This document shows positions 1-8,197 of a stretch of DNA of 64,000 bases, in pieces. Location of the stretch: the NCBI RefSeq assembly GCF_027923465.1, contig NZ_BRLB01000011.1:112033-176032 (forward strand), in the 5' to 3' direction. The stretch's first letter is position 1. Each line of letters begins with the position of its first letter. A model generated the notes under the pieces. It did not search any database. It saw only the letters and a list, made by a program, of their open reading frames with translations, and was not told the DNA's origin. This DNA comes from Vallitalea longa (GTDB lineage: Bacteria; Bacillota; Clostridia; Lachnospirales; Vallitaleaceae). A program made the translations under genes and the position numbers.

Positions 1-825
1 ATAGGTGCTATTGGACAATTAAAAGAACTCTATAGCGAAGGATTGCTTTATAAAAATTTTGCTATTGCTAATTCACAAGATGCTAAAAATAAGTTTGCTG
101 AAGGTAAAGCAGGTGTATTCTTACATAATAATTCCTATTCTTATGTTCCCAATATCTGGAATAGATACAATCCTGATCTAAAATTTATTGATGCAGTGAA
201 ATACTTACATATGTGGCCTTCTCCAGATGGTAATATATATAAATATACAGAAGCTACATGGTGGTCAGAAAGCTATTTCAGTTCTAAATGTAGTGATAAA
301 AAAATGGAAAGAATATTGGCTATTTATGATTGGATGCTGTCTGACGAAGGTGCATTGACTTGCAGATTAGGCATAAAAGGAAAGGATTGGGATGAAAAAG
401 ATGGACAAATTATTATAACTCGTCCTAAAAATTATGATGGTAGTTATATTAGTATGTTTGAATATTACCCATCTTCTGAAGTTCTTTCTAACATGGCAGC
501 ATGGCAACAAGATAGAATGTATACTAAAAATGAAATTATTAATTCTATATGCGGAGAAGATATTGTAGATATGTCAATCAAAGAGATGACATGGCATAAT
601 AATAACGCAAAAATCGTTAACTATAATTATGATATTGTTTTTATGTCTACTCCCGCTAAGGATAGATTATCTAGGGTTAATATTAATGATGAATTAATTA
701 AGGTTATCTTAAGTGAAAAAAGTGTTGAGGAAGCTTATGCTGATATGATTGAAAGATTAAATGAAAATGGACTGCAAGAAGCTATAGAAGAAGTTACAGC
801 TAAAGCAGCCCAATTGGGTTATTAG
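1..825 (+). CDS. Sugar ABC transporter substrate-binding protein, C-terminal part
   Basis: The reading frame is open from base 1, so the gene is cut by the window edge; there is no credible internal start. The visible 274 residues resemble the C-terminal half of large family-1 extracellular solute-binding lipoproteins (LplA/YtcQ type): a stretch rich in W, Y and N, the phrase MFEYYPSS followed by WQQDRMYTKN, and a C-terminal helix with repeated Glu/Ala that ends in a short AAQLGY tail. Such proteins sit on the outside of the membrane and hand oligosaccharides to a CUT1 permease pair. The permeases would lie upstream, outside the window. The gene converges on the next one with 24 bp between them, and I see no clear hairpin there. 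The family is moderately certain; the substrate is unknown. Confidence 0.72.
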   Translation: MGAIGQLKELYSEGLLYKNFAIANSQDAKNKFAEGKAGVFLHNNSYSYVPNIWNRYNPDLKFIDAVKYLHMWPSPDGNIYKYTEATWWSESYFSSKCSDKKMERILAIYDWMLSDEGALTCRLGIKGKDWDEKDGQIIITRPKNYDGSYISMFEYYPSSEVLSNMAAWQQDRMYTKNEIINSICGEDIVDMSIKEMTWHNNNAKIVNYNYDIVFMSTPAKDRLSRVNINDELIKVILSEKSVEEAYADMIERLNENGLQEAIEEVTAKAAQLGY

Positions 826-849
826 ATTAATTATGTATTTTTTATTCTA

Positions 850-1872
850 TTACTGAATGTCATTAATGTTATATTTATTATTCCATTGCTGAATAAAGGC
901 ATCAGTTTGTTTCCTGTACATCTTATCAAGTTCGTCTGAATAACCAACAATACATTTGTAACTATCTTGTGAAAAATGCTCAATGAGATCATCAATGTTT
1001 TTATTATTAATTGAAGTAATCTGATATTTAGTTTTATTCGCGAACACAAAAGTTATATTAGTTCTTTTTATTATTCTATAATACCTAGTTACACCCTTAT
1101 ATACCCACATTAACTCATCTTTAGGTAATACAAAAAACGTACAAGGACTATTAGCTATAATATAGTTTTGAGTTACAGTTATAGCTCCTTTTCTTAATAC
1201 AGTAGTAGCTTTCATCTCTGAATCGACTTTTTCACAAAACATATCAAAATCACTACCATGCTCTTTTTTCAGTTTTCTCAAACTTCTAGAATTCTTACAC
1301 AATATATATATACATACACATATCATTAAAAATGCAAAAAACATTATTATCAACTTTGATGTAAGTGCATCTAAAGGTGTTTCGCATGATAAGAAATAAT
1401 CATACATGATTTCATGTAGTTCTTCTGGAGTTGCTACATCTTCACATAATTCTTCTAGTGTTCCACGTAAGTTACTATTTATTTTTCCAAATGTACCTTT
1501 AAGTATATATGAATCATTTGTATCTCTAACAAACTCGTAATATTCATCCTCTTTTAGAGAAATAACAAGCATTTTTTTATTAATACCATATCCAATATAA
1601 TAAGTTTCCGAAATCTTGGAACCATTACGTTCAGTTGCAACACTACCTAAATCATAATACTCACTTATTTCCAAATGTACATAATCGTTATTGACCATTG
1701 CATTATTCAATTCTTCAAAATTATTAATTATAGTTGGGTCATTTGTGTTATTGTCATACGATGTTATACATCTATCAAATAATATAACTTCACTAATCAA
1801 TAATATTGCTAAAATTAAAATACCTATGCGTTTTCTTTTCTTGTAAATTTTAATAAACTGTGGCGTTTCCAT
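850..1872 (-). CDS. Two-helix membrane protein, paralogue A
   Basis: A 340-residue protein with a hydrophobic segment near residues 17-36, a polar, probably extracytoplasmic stretch to about residue 170, a second membrane segment near 172-192 and a cytoplasmic C-terminal part of about 145 residues. That last part holds a bPH-like pattern: a phrase around FFVLPKDELMWVYK, then several beta strands, then a C-terminal helix with QQWNNKYN. I do not recognise a named family. It is a clear paralogue of the neighbour at 2131-3147, with similar residues along the whole length and the same ending. The start is set by an AGGAGG site just upstream of the ATG. It has its own promoter. The function is unknown; a membrane sensor or anchor is only a guess. 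Confidence 0.75.
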   Translation of the reverse strand: METPQFIKIYKKRKRIGILILAILLISEVILFDRCITSYDNNTNDPTIINNFEELNNAMVNNDYVHLEISEYYDLGSVATERNGSKISETYYIGYGINKKMLVISLKEDEYYEFVRDTNDSYILKGTFGKINSNLRGTLEELCEDVATPEELHEIMYDYFLSCETPLDALTSKLIIMFFAFLMICVCIYILCKNSRSLRKLKKEHGSDFDMFCEKVDSEMKATTVLRKGAITVTQNYIIANSPCTFFVLPKDELMWVYKGVTRYYRIIKRTNITFVFANKTKYQITSINNKNIDDLIEHFSQDSYKCIVGYSDELDKMYRKQTDAFIQQWNNKYNINDIQ

Positions 1873-1913
1873 TTGTATTTCCTCCTAATTATGTGTAATT
1901 AACACTCCATAGG

Positions 1914-1943
1914 ATATTAGCATATATGATATTATTTTGTCAA
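1914..1943 (-). promoter_or_regulatory. Sigma-A-type promoter for paralogue A
   Basis: On the minus strand, TTGACA (1938-1943), an 18-base spacer and TAATAT (1914-1919) lie about 40 bases before the start codon. The same promoter, with the same spacing and nearly the same flanks, precedes the paralogue at 2131-3147. Confidence 0.75.
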
Positions 1944-2005
1944 TTAGGCTAAGTAATCATATTAATATATTTATAAAGTCCTATATATTATATTATTTTA
2001 CTACA

Positions 2006-2094
2006 ATAAAAAAACTTATATCGAATATAAGTTAAACATCAAGAGATATGACTGTCCGAAGAGCTATAGTATAAATTATAGCTTGAACAGTCAT
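2006..2094 (-). terminator. Double hairpin after paralogue B
   Basis: Reading the minus strand, a first hairpin has arms ATGACTGT (2048-2055) with 2087-2094 and an inner AGCTATA stem (2062-2068 with 2077-2083). A second one follows, with arms AACTTATAT at 2013-2021 and 2025-2033, and runs into a stretch of T (2006-2012). The second is a plausible intrinsic terminator for the gene ending at 2131. Confidence 0.6.
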
Positions 2095-2130
2095 TAATAT
2101 ATCAAATAGTATTAAGCTCGTTAATTATGA

Positions 2131-3147
2131 TTACTGAGCATCTTTATATTTGTTTCGCCATTGCTGAATAAAAGCATTAGTATGTTTCTTGTACATCTTA
2201 TTAAGTTCATTTGAATAACCAACAATACATTTAGAACCATATCTTGAAAAATATTCAATAATCTCATTTATATCTTTATCACTAATCGTACCAAATTCAT
2301 ATTTACTCTTATCGGCAAACACAAAAGTTATATTAGAACTTTTAAAAACTCTATTATATCTAGTTACTTCCTTATATACCCACATTAAATCACTTTTAGG
2401 ATACACAAAAAATTCATGTGAACAATTAGATATAATATAGTTTTCAGTTATGATTATAGGATCTTTTTCTAATATATTTTTATTTTTAATCTCTATATCA
2501 ACTTTTTCCAAGAACATATCAAAATCAGTATTATGTTGCTTTCTTAGTTTTTGGAAATTTCTAGATTTCTTATATATCACATATATACGTATTATAATTA
2601 TAAAAAATATGAAAGACATTATTATAAACTTTGATGTAAGTGTATCTGTCGGTATCTCACAAGATAACAATTTATCATACATCATATTATTTAGCTCTTC
2701 TGGAGTTACTATATCTTTAAGTAATTCTTCTAACGTACCATGTAATTCATTACCAATCTTTCCAAATCTCCCCTTAAGCAAATATGTTGGACTAGTATTT
2801 TCAGCCAGCTCATAATAGTCATCATTTTTTATTGACACAACGAGTATTTTATCATTAATATTAATCCCAATATAAAAAGTTTCTGAGAAAGTAACATTTT
2901 TACGCTTTGTTTGTACACTTCCTAAATCAATATAGTCACTTATTTCCAAATGTGCATATTCATTATTGGCTATAGCTTTATTAAAATCTTCAAAGTCATT
3001 AATTATTGCAGGATTATTTGTGCTTTTGTCATAAGAAATCAAACACATAATAGCTAATATAACTTCTACAATTAACAATATTGCCAAACCCCAAATACTA
3101 TTACGTCTATTTTTATTATATCTTTCAATAAATTGTAATGTTTCCAT
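2131..3147 (-). CDS. Two-helix membrane protein, paralogue B
   Basis: A 338-residue protein with the same plan as the gene at 850-1872: an N-terminal membrane segment near residues 17-36, an outer domain, a second membrane segment near 172-192, and a cytoplasmic C-terminal domain with the conserved phrases SDLMWVYKEVTRY and FIQQWRNKY. Similarity continues into the 5' non-coding region, so the duplicated unit included the promoter. The start is supported by a GGAG-type ribosome binding site. Both copies are open, so both could be functional; the outer domains have diverged more than the inner ones. Function is not known. Confidence 0.75.
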   Translation of the reverse strand: METLQFIERYNKNRRNSIWGLAILLIVEVILAIMCLISYDKSTNNPAIINDFEDFNKAIANNEYAHLEISDYIDLGSVQTKRKNVTFSETFYIGININDKILVVSIKNDDYYELAENTSPTYLLKGRFGKIGNELHGTLEELLKDIVTPEELNNMMYDKLLSCEIPTDTLTSKFIIMSFIFFIIIIRIYVIYKKSRNFQKLRKQHNTDFDMFLEKVDIEIKNKNILEKDPIIITENYIISNCSHEFFVYPKSDLMWVYKEVTRYNRVFKSSNITFVFADKSKYEFGTISDKDINEIIEYFSRYGSKCIVGYSNELNKMYKKHTNAFIQQWRNKYKDAQ

Positions 3148-3188
3148 GTATATTTTCTCCTAATTTTGTGTAAATAACACTCCATAGG

Positions 3189-3218
3189 ATATTAGCATAA
3201 TTAATACTATTTTGTCAA
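3189..3218 (-). promoter_or_regulatory. Sigma-A-type promoter for paralogue B
   Basis: Minus-strand TTGACA (3213-3218), 18-base spacer and TAATAT (3189-3194), the same as the promoter of the paralogue about 1.3 kb away. Confidence 0.75.
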
Positions 3219-3295
3219 TTAAGCTCACTAATTATATTAATATATCTATAAATCTTATACATTATATTAATCTTGCCACAATAAAAAAACTTATA

Positions 3296-4168
3296 TTACG
3301 CTTGTCCACTTTTCTGTATATAGCAATCCATTAACTTATATATCCACTCATCTAATTCAGTGAATCTGTGTCCTGAATCTTTAGCATACTTTGTATCAAG
3401 ATCGAATGACTCCACACCATTATATGGTCCTTCTGCACCTTCCAACGAATATATTGCTTTTTTATTGGTTTTCCTTTCTACATAATCTATTATCTCATGT
3501 AAAGTTATAGTACCTACATTATTACCATTTATAGGGCCAGTAAAATCCCTCTCTGCTATCCATGCAATAAATTGTCCTGCTTCTGAAGATTTTACAAATG
3601 GTATCTGTTCATCTAATCCATTAATATTCATAGGAATGCCATTAACGATGCTATTAACATAAAAATATAATCTTTCTGTATAATCATCTTGTCCAATCAC
3701 ATAAGGGAATCTAACTGCTACAGCTTGTACATGAGGATAAGCTCTAAATAATGCACATTCAGCTTGTCTCTTTATTTCTGGATAAATATAATCATTACGA
3801 GAACACCACTTGAGTCCATATGTATATGGGTCATATTCACTTTCTGTTATACCCATATGCAAATTGTCATAAACTGAAGCTGAAGATGTCATTACGTACC
3901 TATTACATTCAATATTATCCAATAGATATTTCACATCATTAGAGCAATATGCAAGATTATCACATACGACATCATAATGTTTGCTTCCAAATGCTTTTGC
4001 CATGCTATCTGAACTTGTACGTTCTATTATGATTCTATCTACTTTCTCACCGAAGTTATCTTTTGTAAGTCCTCTTGTAGCTATTGTTACATCATGTCCA
4101 TTCTTTATCAACGCATTCACCATATGCACACCAAAAAAACGTGTACCACCTAGTACTAAAATCTTCAT
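3296..4168 (-). CDS. NAD(P)-dependent epimerase/dehydratase (extended SDR)
   Basis: The 290-residue product begins with a Rossmann strand and the nucleotide-binding turn GGTRFFG (residues 7-13), followed by a basic patch (ATRG) that suits binding of a dinucleotide. A YxxxK pair (YPEIK) near residue 128 is a candidate catalytic dyad, preceded by MTSSASVY, the usual Ser/Thr-bearing strand. Length and order fit the small sugar-nucleotide epimerase or isoflavone-reductase-like SDRs. The ATG follows TAACCTCC read on the opposite strand, that is GGAGGTTA. The substrate cannot be told from the sequence, and no sugar-nucleotide pathway lies nearby. Confidence 0.8.
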   Translation of the reverse strand: MKILVLGGTRFFGVHMVNALIKNGHDVTIATRGLTKDNFGEKVDRIIIERTSSDSMAKAFGSKHYDVVCDNLAYCSNDVKYLLDNIECNRYVMTSSASVYDNLHMGITESEYDPYTYGLKWCSRNDYIYPEIKRQAECALFRAYPHVQAVAVRFPYVIGQDDYTERLYFYVNSIVNGIPMNINGLDEQIPFVKSSEAGQFIAWIAERDFTGPINGNNVGTITLHEIIDYVERKTNKKAIYSLEGAEGPYNGVESFDLDTKYAKDSGHRFTELDEWIYKLMDCYIQKSGQA

Positions 4169-4265
4169 TATAACCTCCTGACTATCATATAGAATAAACG
4201 AAAATTAATTCATCTGCTATATAACATCTTGTGTAATTTTATATTCTAAATTATATCATTTATAT

Positions 4266-5675
4266 TTATTGAATCCAAATACTAGTTATTAGACTATCTT
4301 CCTCTAACTCTTGTGTATTTATATAAAAAGAAATAACCTCAGTATCAGACAACCTGTAATTATAATCTCCATACATATAAGCATCTTCATCAGATTCATA
4401 TTTTTCTCCAAAATATTCAAATACCTCTTTAGCTCTATCCCCTACTTTGAAACCGCACTCCAATTGGAACTGAGGTGAGTTAGTTCTAATTGTTGAAACT
4501 CTGAAATCATTATCAACAAAAGTATCTAATGTTTTATTTCCAAAAGGTCTGTTCATAGCATCTGTTTCCACATAATTATCATCAGGGAAAGAATATATAC
4601 ATATGTTTTCACTGATTACTGTATAATCACGATCGAGAGTTCCAATAAGTTTTTCTATTCTGTCTCCAGTTCTAAATCCTCCTAATGACTCTACAGTAGA
4701 TATTGCATTGTCACTATCTTCAACTTTGACAAAATCTTCAATAGGTGCAAATCCAACCTTTGCATCACCATAATTATTTACTAAAACCATTCCCCACGTT
4801 ATATCATCCACTAATACGGAATAAATGCAATTTACTAATATATCTTTGGTTTCCAGATTTAATGCAGGAGCATCTAGACTTGGGTATATTCTTAATGGTA
4901 CTTTGCCAGTATATTTTCTTATACCACTTTCTTCGCTATATTTAATCACTCTATAATCCGGAAGACTCTCCTTAAATTCTTTGTTATTTCCTTTCAACAC
5001 GTTGTATGCACTTTCGAAGTTTTTTGCTTCTCTTTCAAGCTCTTCATTTTCTTTCTCAAGTTCATGGATACGTTTTTCATAAGAGGTAAATTTCTTTAGT
5101 AATCCTATATCTGTCTCAATATCCCAAGGTTCGACTTTTCCTGGTTCATTATAATTAATGTAATTCCATCTATCCCCTGTATTAATAACAAGCTCCCCTA
5201 CTACACCAATACTTGCTATACCATTAATACTTCCTATATTACCTTTAATATTATAATTATCCCTATCAATAGTAATCTCTTTTTTCTCTTTTGGTTCAAG
5301 ATGAAATACTGCTTCTGAATTGGTCTTATCCAAAAATATAAATATGGATTCATTTTTAGGAACATTCTTCTCAGTAAAAGGTATTCTTATTTTCAAATCT
5401 ACTGCTTCTTCATTATTATTAATTAGAGTAAATTGTGCTCTGAATGACTTAATATTGTACTTAATTCCTGAACAGGTCAACTCATTCATTTTATCTTCTG
5501 CAATTGTTATACGACCATCAAGATTATCTGATTCCGTCTCTTCAAAAGTTTCTATTTCCGCCGAAGTGACTTCGCCTTCATCATTAATATCTCTTTCCTT
5601 AGCTGTAGTATTGCAACTGGTAATCAAACAAATAGTTAATAAAACCATAATTATCAATTTAGACTTATTACTCAT
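4266..5675 (-). CDS. Lipoprotein with coiled coil and SH3b-like domain
   Basis: A 469-residue secreted lipoprotein. A signal peptide ends in LITSC, with the lipidated Cys at position 21, followed by an acidic linker. Residues about 60-175 form a beta-rich domain, residues about 195-230 a heptad-like coiled coil (LEKENEELEREAKNF), and residues about 245-330 match the pattern of bacterial SH3 domains (VPLRIYPS, a Trp, and VGFAPIEDF at the end). The C-terminal third holds two similar units that each begin with a G-F-[RK]-x-G-D phrase (GGFRTGDR, CGFKVGDR). SH3b domains often bind cell-wall peptides, so a wall-associated role is inferred. It stands alone between divergent neighbours. Confidence 0.7.
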   Translation of the reverse strand: MSNKSKLIIMVLLTICLITSCNTTAKERDINDEGEVTSAEIETFEETESDNLDGRITIAEDKMNELTCSGIKYNIKSFRAQFTLINNNEEAVDLKIRIPFTEKNVPKNESIFIFLDKTNSEAVFHLEPKEKKEITIDRDNYNIKGNIGSINGIASIGVVGELVINTGDRWNYINYNEPGKVEPWDIETDIGLLKKFTSYEKRIHELEKENEELEREAKNFESAYNVLKGNNKEFKESLPDYRVIKYSEESGIRKYTGKVPLRIYPSLDAPALNLETKDILVNCIYSVLVDDITWGMVLVNNYGDAKVGFAPIEDFVKVEDSDNAISTVESLGGFRTGDRIEKLIGTLDRDYTVISENICIYSFPDDNYVETDAMNRPFGNKTLDTFVDNDFRVSTIRTNSPQFQLECGFKVGDRAKEVFEYFGEKYESDEDAYMYGDYNYRLSDTEVISFYINTQELEEDSLITSIWIQ

Positions 5676-6016
5676 AAAATACTTTCCTCCTCATTCATTT
5701 ACTATATTCTACCATTTATTTATTAAATTACTATTACGACATATTAGTCGTTTATTAAAATTCTGTATTATTTTAGTCAAAAAATACTAACTCACATGAA
5801 TTTATATAGATAAACATGCTTTATTACTAATTTAATTTCTTACTCTCACTTGATATACCAAAATATAATTTTGCTGTAACAAAGTTATAGAAAACACAAT
5901 TATTGTTTGTATAAGTAAAGAAACTTCAAAAATCAGCAAAATATTAATAGAATCCAAATGACTATTGAGCTACAATTTTAATCATAGGCTTACAATAATA
6001 AGGAAGGGTGTTATTA
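5676..6016. other. AT-rich divergent spacer
   Basis: This 341-bp gap separates two divergent genes and should hold both promoters. I see no convincing -35/-10 pair and no strong hairpin. The last bases (AGGAAGGG, 6001-6008) are the ribosome binding site of the next gene. Confidence 0.5.
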
Positions 6017-8080
6017 ATGAATAAAGTAATAGGTATAGACACAGGGGGAACATTTACTGATTCAGTTATATATGATTATGATAGCGAACAGATCCTTGCT
6101 TCAAGTAAAACCCCTACAACAGTAGAAAATCTAAAAGAATGTATTAATAACGTATTAGATAAATTGCCCCAAGAACATATGAAAGATGTTAGTACAGTAT
6201 CTCTATCAACAACTCTTGTAACAAATGCCTGTGTAGAAGGAAAAGGTGCAAAAGGCAAATTAATCTTAATAGGCTCTAAGTCAGAAGAAATAGAAAAATA
6301 CGGCAAAGATTATGGATTTCCATCAACAGATGAAATATTATTCGTAGAAGGTGAAGTTGATACTCAAGGTAAAATAATATCTACACCTGATTGGGAACAA
6401 TTCAATATTGATATAGAGAGTTCAAAGAATAGTGTTGATGGTTATGCGATAGTTCAAGTTTTTGGCGTCATAAACCCTGTATTCGAGTTGAAAGCTAAAA
6501 AAATAATAGAAGAGGTAACTAATAAGCCCGTAATCTGTGGACATGAACTTTCTTCTAAACTCAATTATATGAGAAGAGCTGTAAGCTGTTTACTTAATTG
6601 CAGAATCGTTCCGTTGTTCAACAATTTTCTTGATGCAATAAAAGATAATCTATTAAAAAGAAATATGGATGTTAAAATCATTATTGTACGTAGTGATGGT
6701 TCTATTATGACTGAAGAATATGCAAGACAAAAACCTGTGGATACCTTGCTTTCCGGACCAGCTGCCAGTGTTTGTGGTGCTCTCAGATTAAGCGGTCTAG
6801 ATAAAGGCATTGTGCTAGATATGGGAGGAACTACAAGCGATCTTGCTATAGTTGAAAACAATCAGGTAAAAATGGAGGAAGCAGGAGCTAATATAAGTGG
6901 TTACAAAACTTCTACTCCATCTATTGATATGTCCACAATAGGTTTAGGAGGCGACAGCGAAATCATTCTAGACAAAAATGATAATATCCTTGTTGGTCCT
7001 AGACGAGTAGTTCCTATATGTACTCTAGCCAGTAAATATCCTATAATAAAAAACTATCTAAAGGAACTAATTAAAAAAGGCGAAAGTCATTCACGACCTT
7101 TAGGTATATTCTATAACTTAATCAAAAGCAAAGATAAAATTGGTTATTATGATTCATTGACTGACCAAGAAAAAGCAATTATAGAAGCTCTCAATAACGG
7201 TCCTATGGATATTACATCATTATGTAAAATCTGTAAAATATCAATATATAATCTTAAGATAGAAGGATTAATTGATAATAGCATCATTATGAAAAGCTCT
7301 TTGACACCAACTGATATTATGCATGTCAAAGGTGATTTCTACCATTGGGATGTAGAAGCTTCAACTCTTGCTACAAAACAATTTTCATTGCAATATGAAA
7401 TAGATGAACAAGAACTTTATAAAAGAATCTATGATACAGTATGTTCCAATCTGTATTTAATGATAGCAGATAAACTTATGGATTATGACAACATAATGCA
7501 ATTACCTATACGCTCCAGTAATAAACATGAATATGAAAAGAAAATATCATTACAAACAGAAGCCAAGTTATTAAAACATGCCTTCACCAGTCAAGGTAAA
7601 TATTGCAACATTGATATAAAGACCAATTTACCTATTATTGGTATAGGTGCTCCTGCCAAAATATTCTTACCGAAAGTTGCAGAAAAGCTAGGAACTAAAT
7701 GTTATGTCCCTGATTATGCTCATGTTGCCAATGCTATGGGAGCTGCATCTGGTGAAATATCAGTAAGTATTGATATTATAATTAACCCTGTATATGAAAA
7801 CAATACATTCCTATACTATAACGTTATTACTCCAAAAGGGATTAATCACTATAAAGAATATGATGATGCCTACAAGGCTGCATATGAAAAAACATCCCTA
7901 TACACGAAAGAAATTGCAATAGAAAGAGGAGCTATAGAGCCTTGCGTTACAATAACAGAAACTGAAAAAAGAGCTAAAATATCCAATAATAATGATAACA
8001 AAATACAGAAAAACTTTCTTATATCTGTTATCCTTACTGGTAAAGCAAATTGTAATCTAGCTGACACTAAAGCATTATAA
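6017..8080 (+). CDS. Hydantoinase/oxoprolinase family protein (HyuA-like)
   Basis: The 687-residue product starts with the phosphate-binding signature DTGGTFTD (residues 8-15) of the actin-like ATPase fold and has the second one, LDMGGTTSD, near residue 270, as in the HyuA/5-oxoprolinase A family, whose members couple ATP use to opening or carboxylating a small ring or ketone. The GTG at 6008 overlaps the AGGAAGGG ribosome binding site, so the ATG at 6017 is chosen. HyuA normally works with a HyuB subunit, and none is encoded in the window. The C-terminal third has a winged-helix-like stretch (about residues 380-425) that I do not recognise from classical HyuA. The substrate is unknown. Confidence 0.82.
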   Translation: MNKVIGIDTGGTFTDSVIYDYDSEQILASSKTPTTVENLKECINNVLDKLPQEHMKDVSTVSLSTTLVTNACVEGKGAKGKLILIGSKSEEIEKYGKDYGFPSTDEILFVEGEVDTQGKIISTPDWEQFNIDIESSKNSVDGYAIVQVFGVINPVFELKAKKIIEEVTNKPVICGHELSSKLNYMRRAVSCLLNCRIVPLFNNFLDAIKDNLLKRNMDVKIIIVRSDGSIMTEEYARQKPVDTLLSGPAASVCGALRLSGLDKGIVLDMGGTTSDLAIVENNQVKMEEAGANISGYKTSTPSIDMSTIGLGGDSEIILDKNDNILVGPRRVVPICTLASKYPIIKNYLKELIKKGESHSRPLGIFYNLIKSKDKIGYYDSLTDQEKAIIEALNNGPMDITSLCKICKISIYNLKIEGLIDNSIIMKSSLTPTDIMHVKGDFYHWDVEASTLATKQFSLQYEIDEQELYKRIYDTVCSNLYLMIADKLMDYDNIMQLPIRSSNKHEYEKKISLQTEAKLLKHAFTSQGKYCNIDIKTNLPIIGIGAPAKIFLPKVAEKLGTKCYVPDYAHVANAMGAASGEISVSIDIIINPVYENNTFLYYNVITPKGINHYKEYDDAYKAAYEKTSLYTKEIAIERGAIEPCVTITETEKRAKISNNNDNKIQKNFLISVILTGKANCNLADTKAL

Positions 8081-8142
8081 TATAATCTTATATTTAATTA
8101 AATCTGATTGATATACATAGAAATCATTATTCTCTAGCCAAA

Positions 8143-8177
8143 ACGGTTAATAACAATTATAAAATGTTATTAACCGT
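8143..8177. terminator. Bidirectional terminator between convergent genes
   Basis: A perfect 12-bp stem, ACGGTTAATAAC (8143-8154) with GTTATTAACCGT (8166-8177), sits between the convergent genes ending at 8080 and 8198. It is followed by T-rich sequence on both strands, most clearly on the minus strand. Confidence 0.8.
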
Positions 8178-8197
8178 AGAATTGTTTACATATATAT

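Noticed and set aside
5320..5790. 156-codon open frame on the plus strand
   Set aside because: It lies opposite the well-supported SH3b lipoprotein gene, has no ribosome binding site, and its protein has no recognisable pattern.
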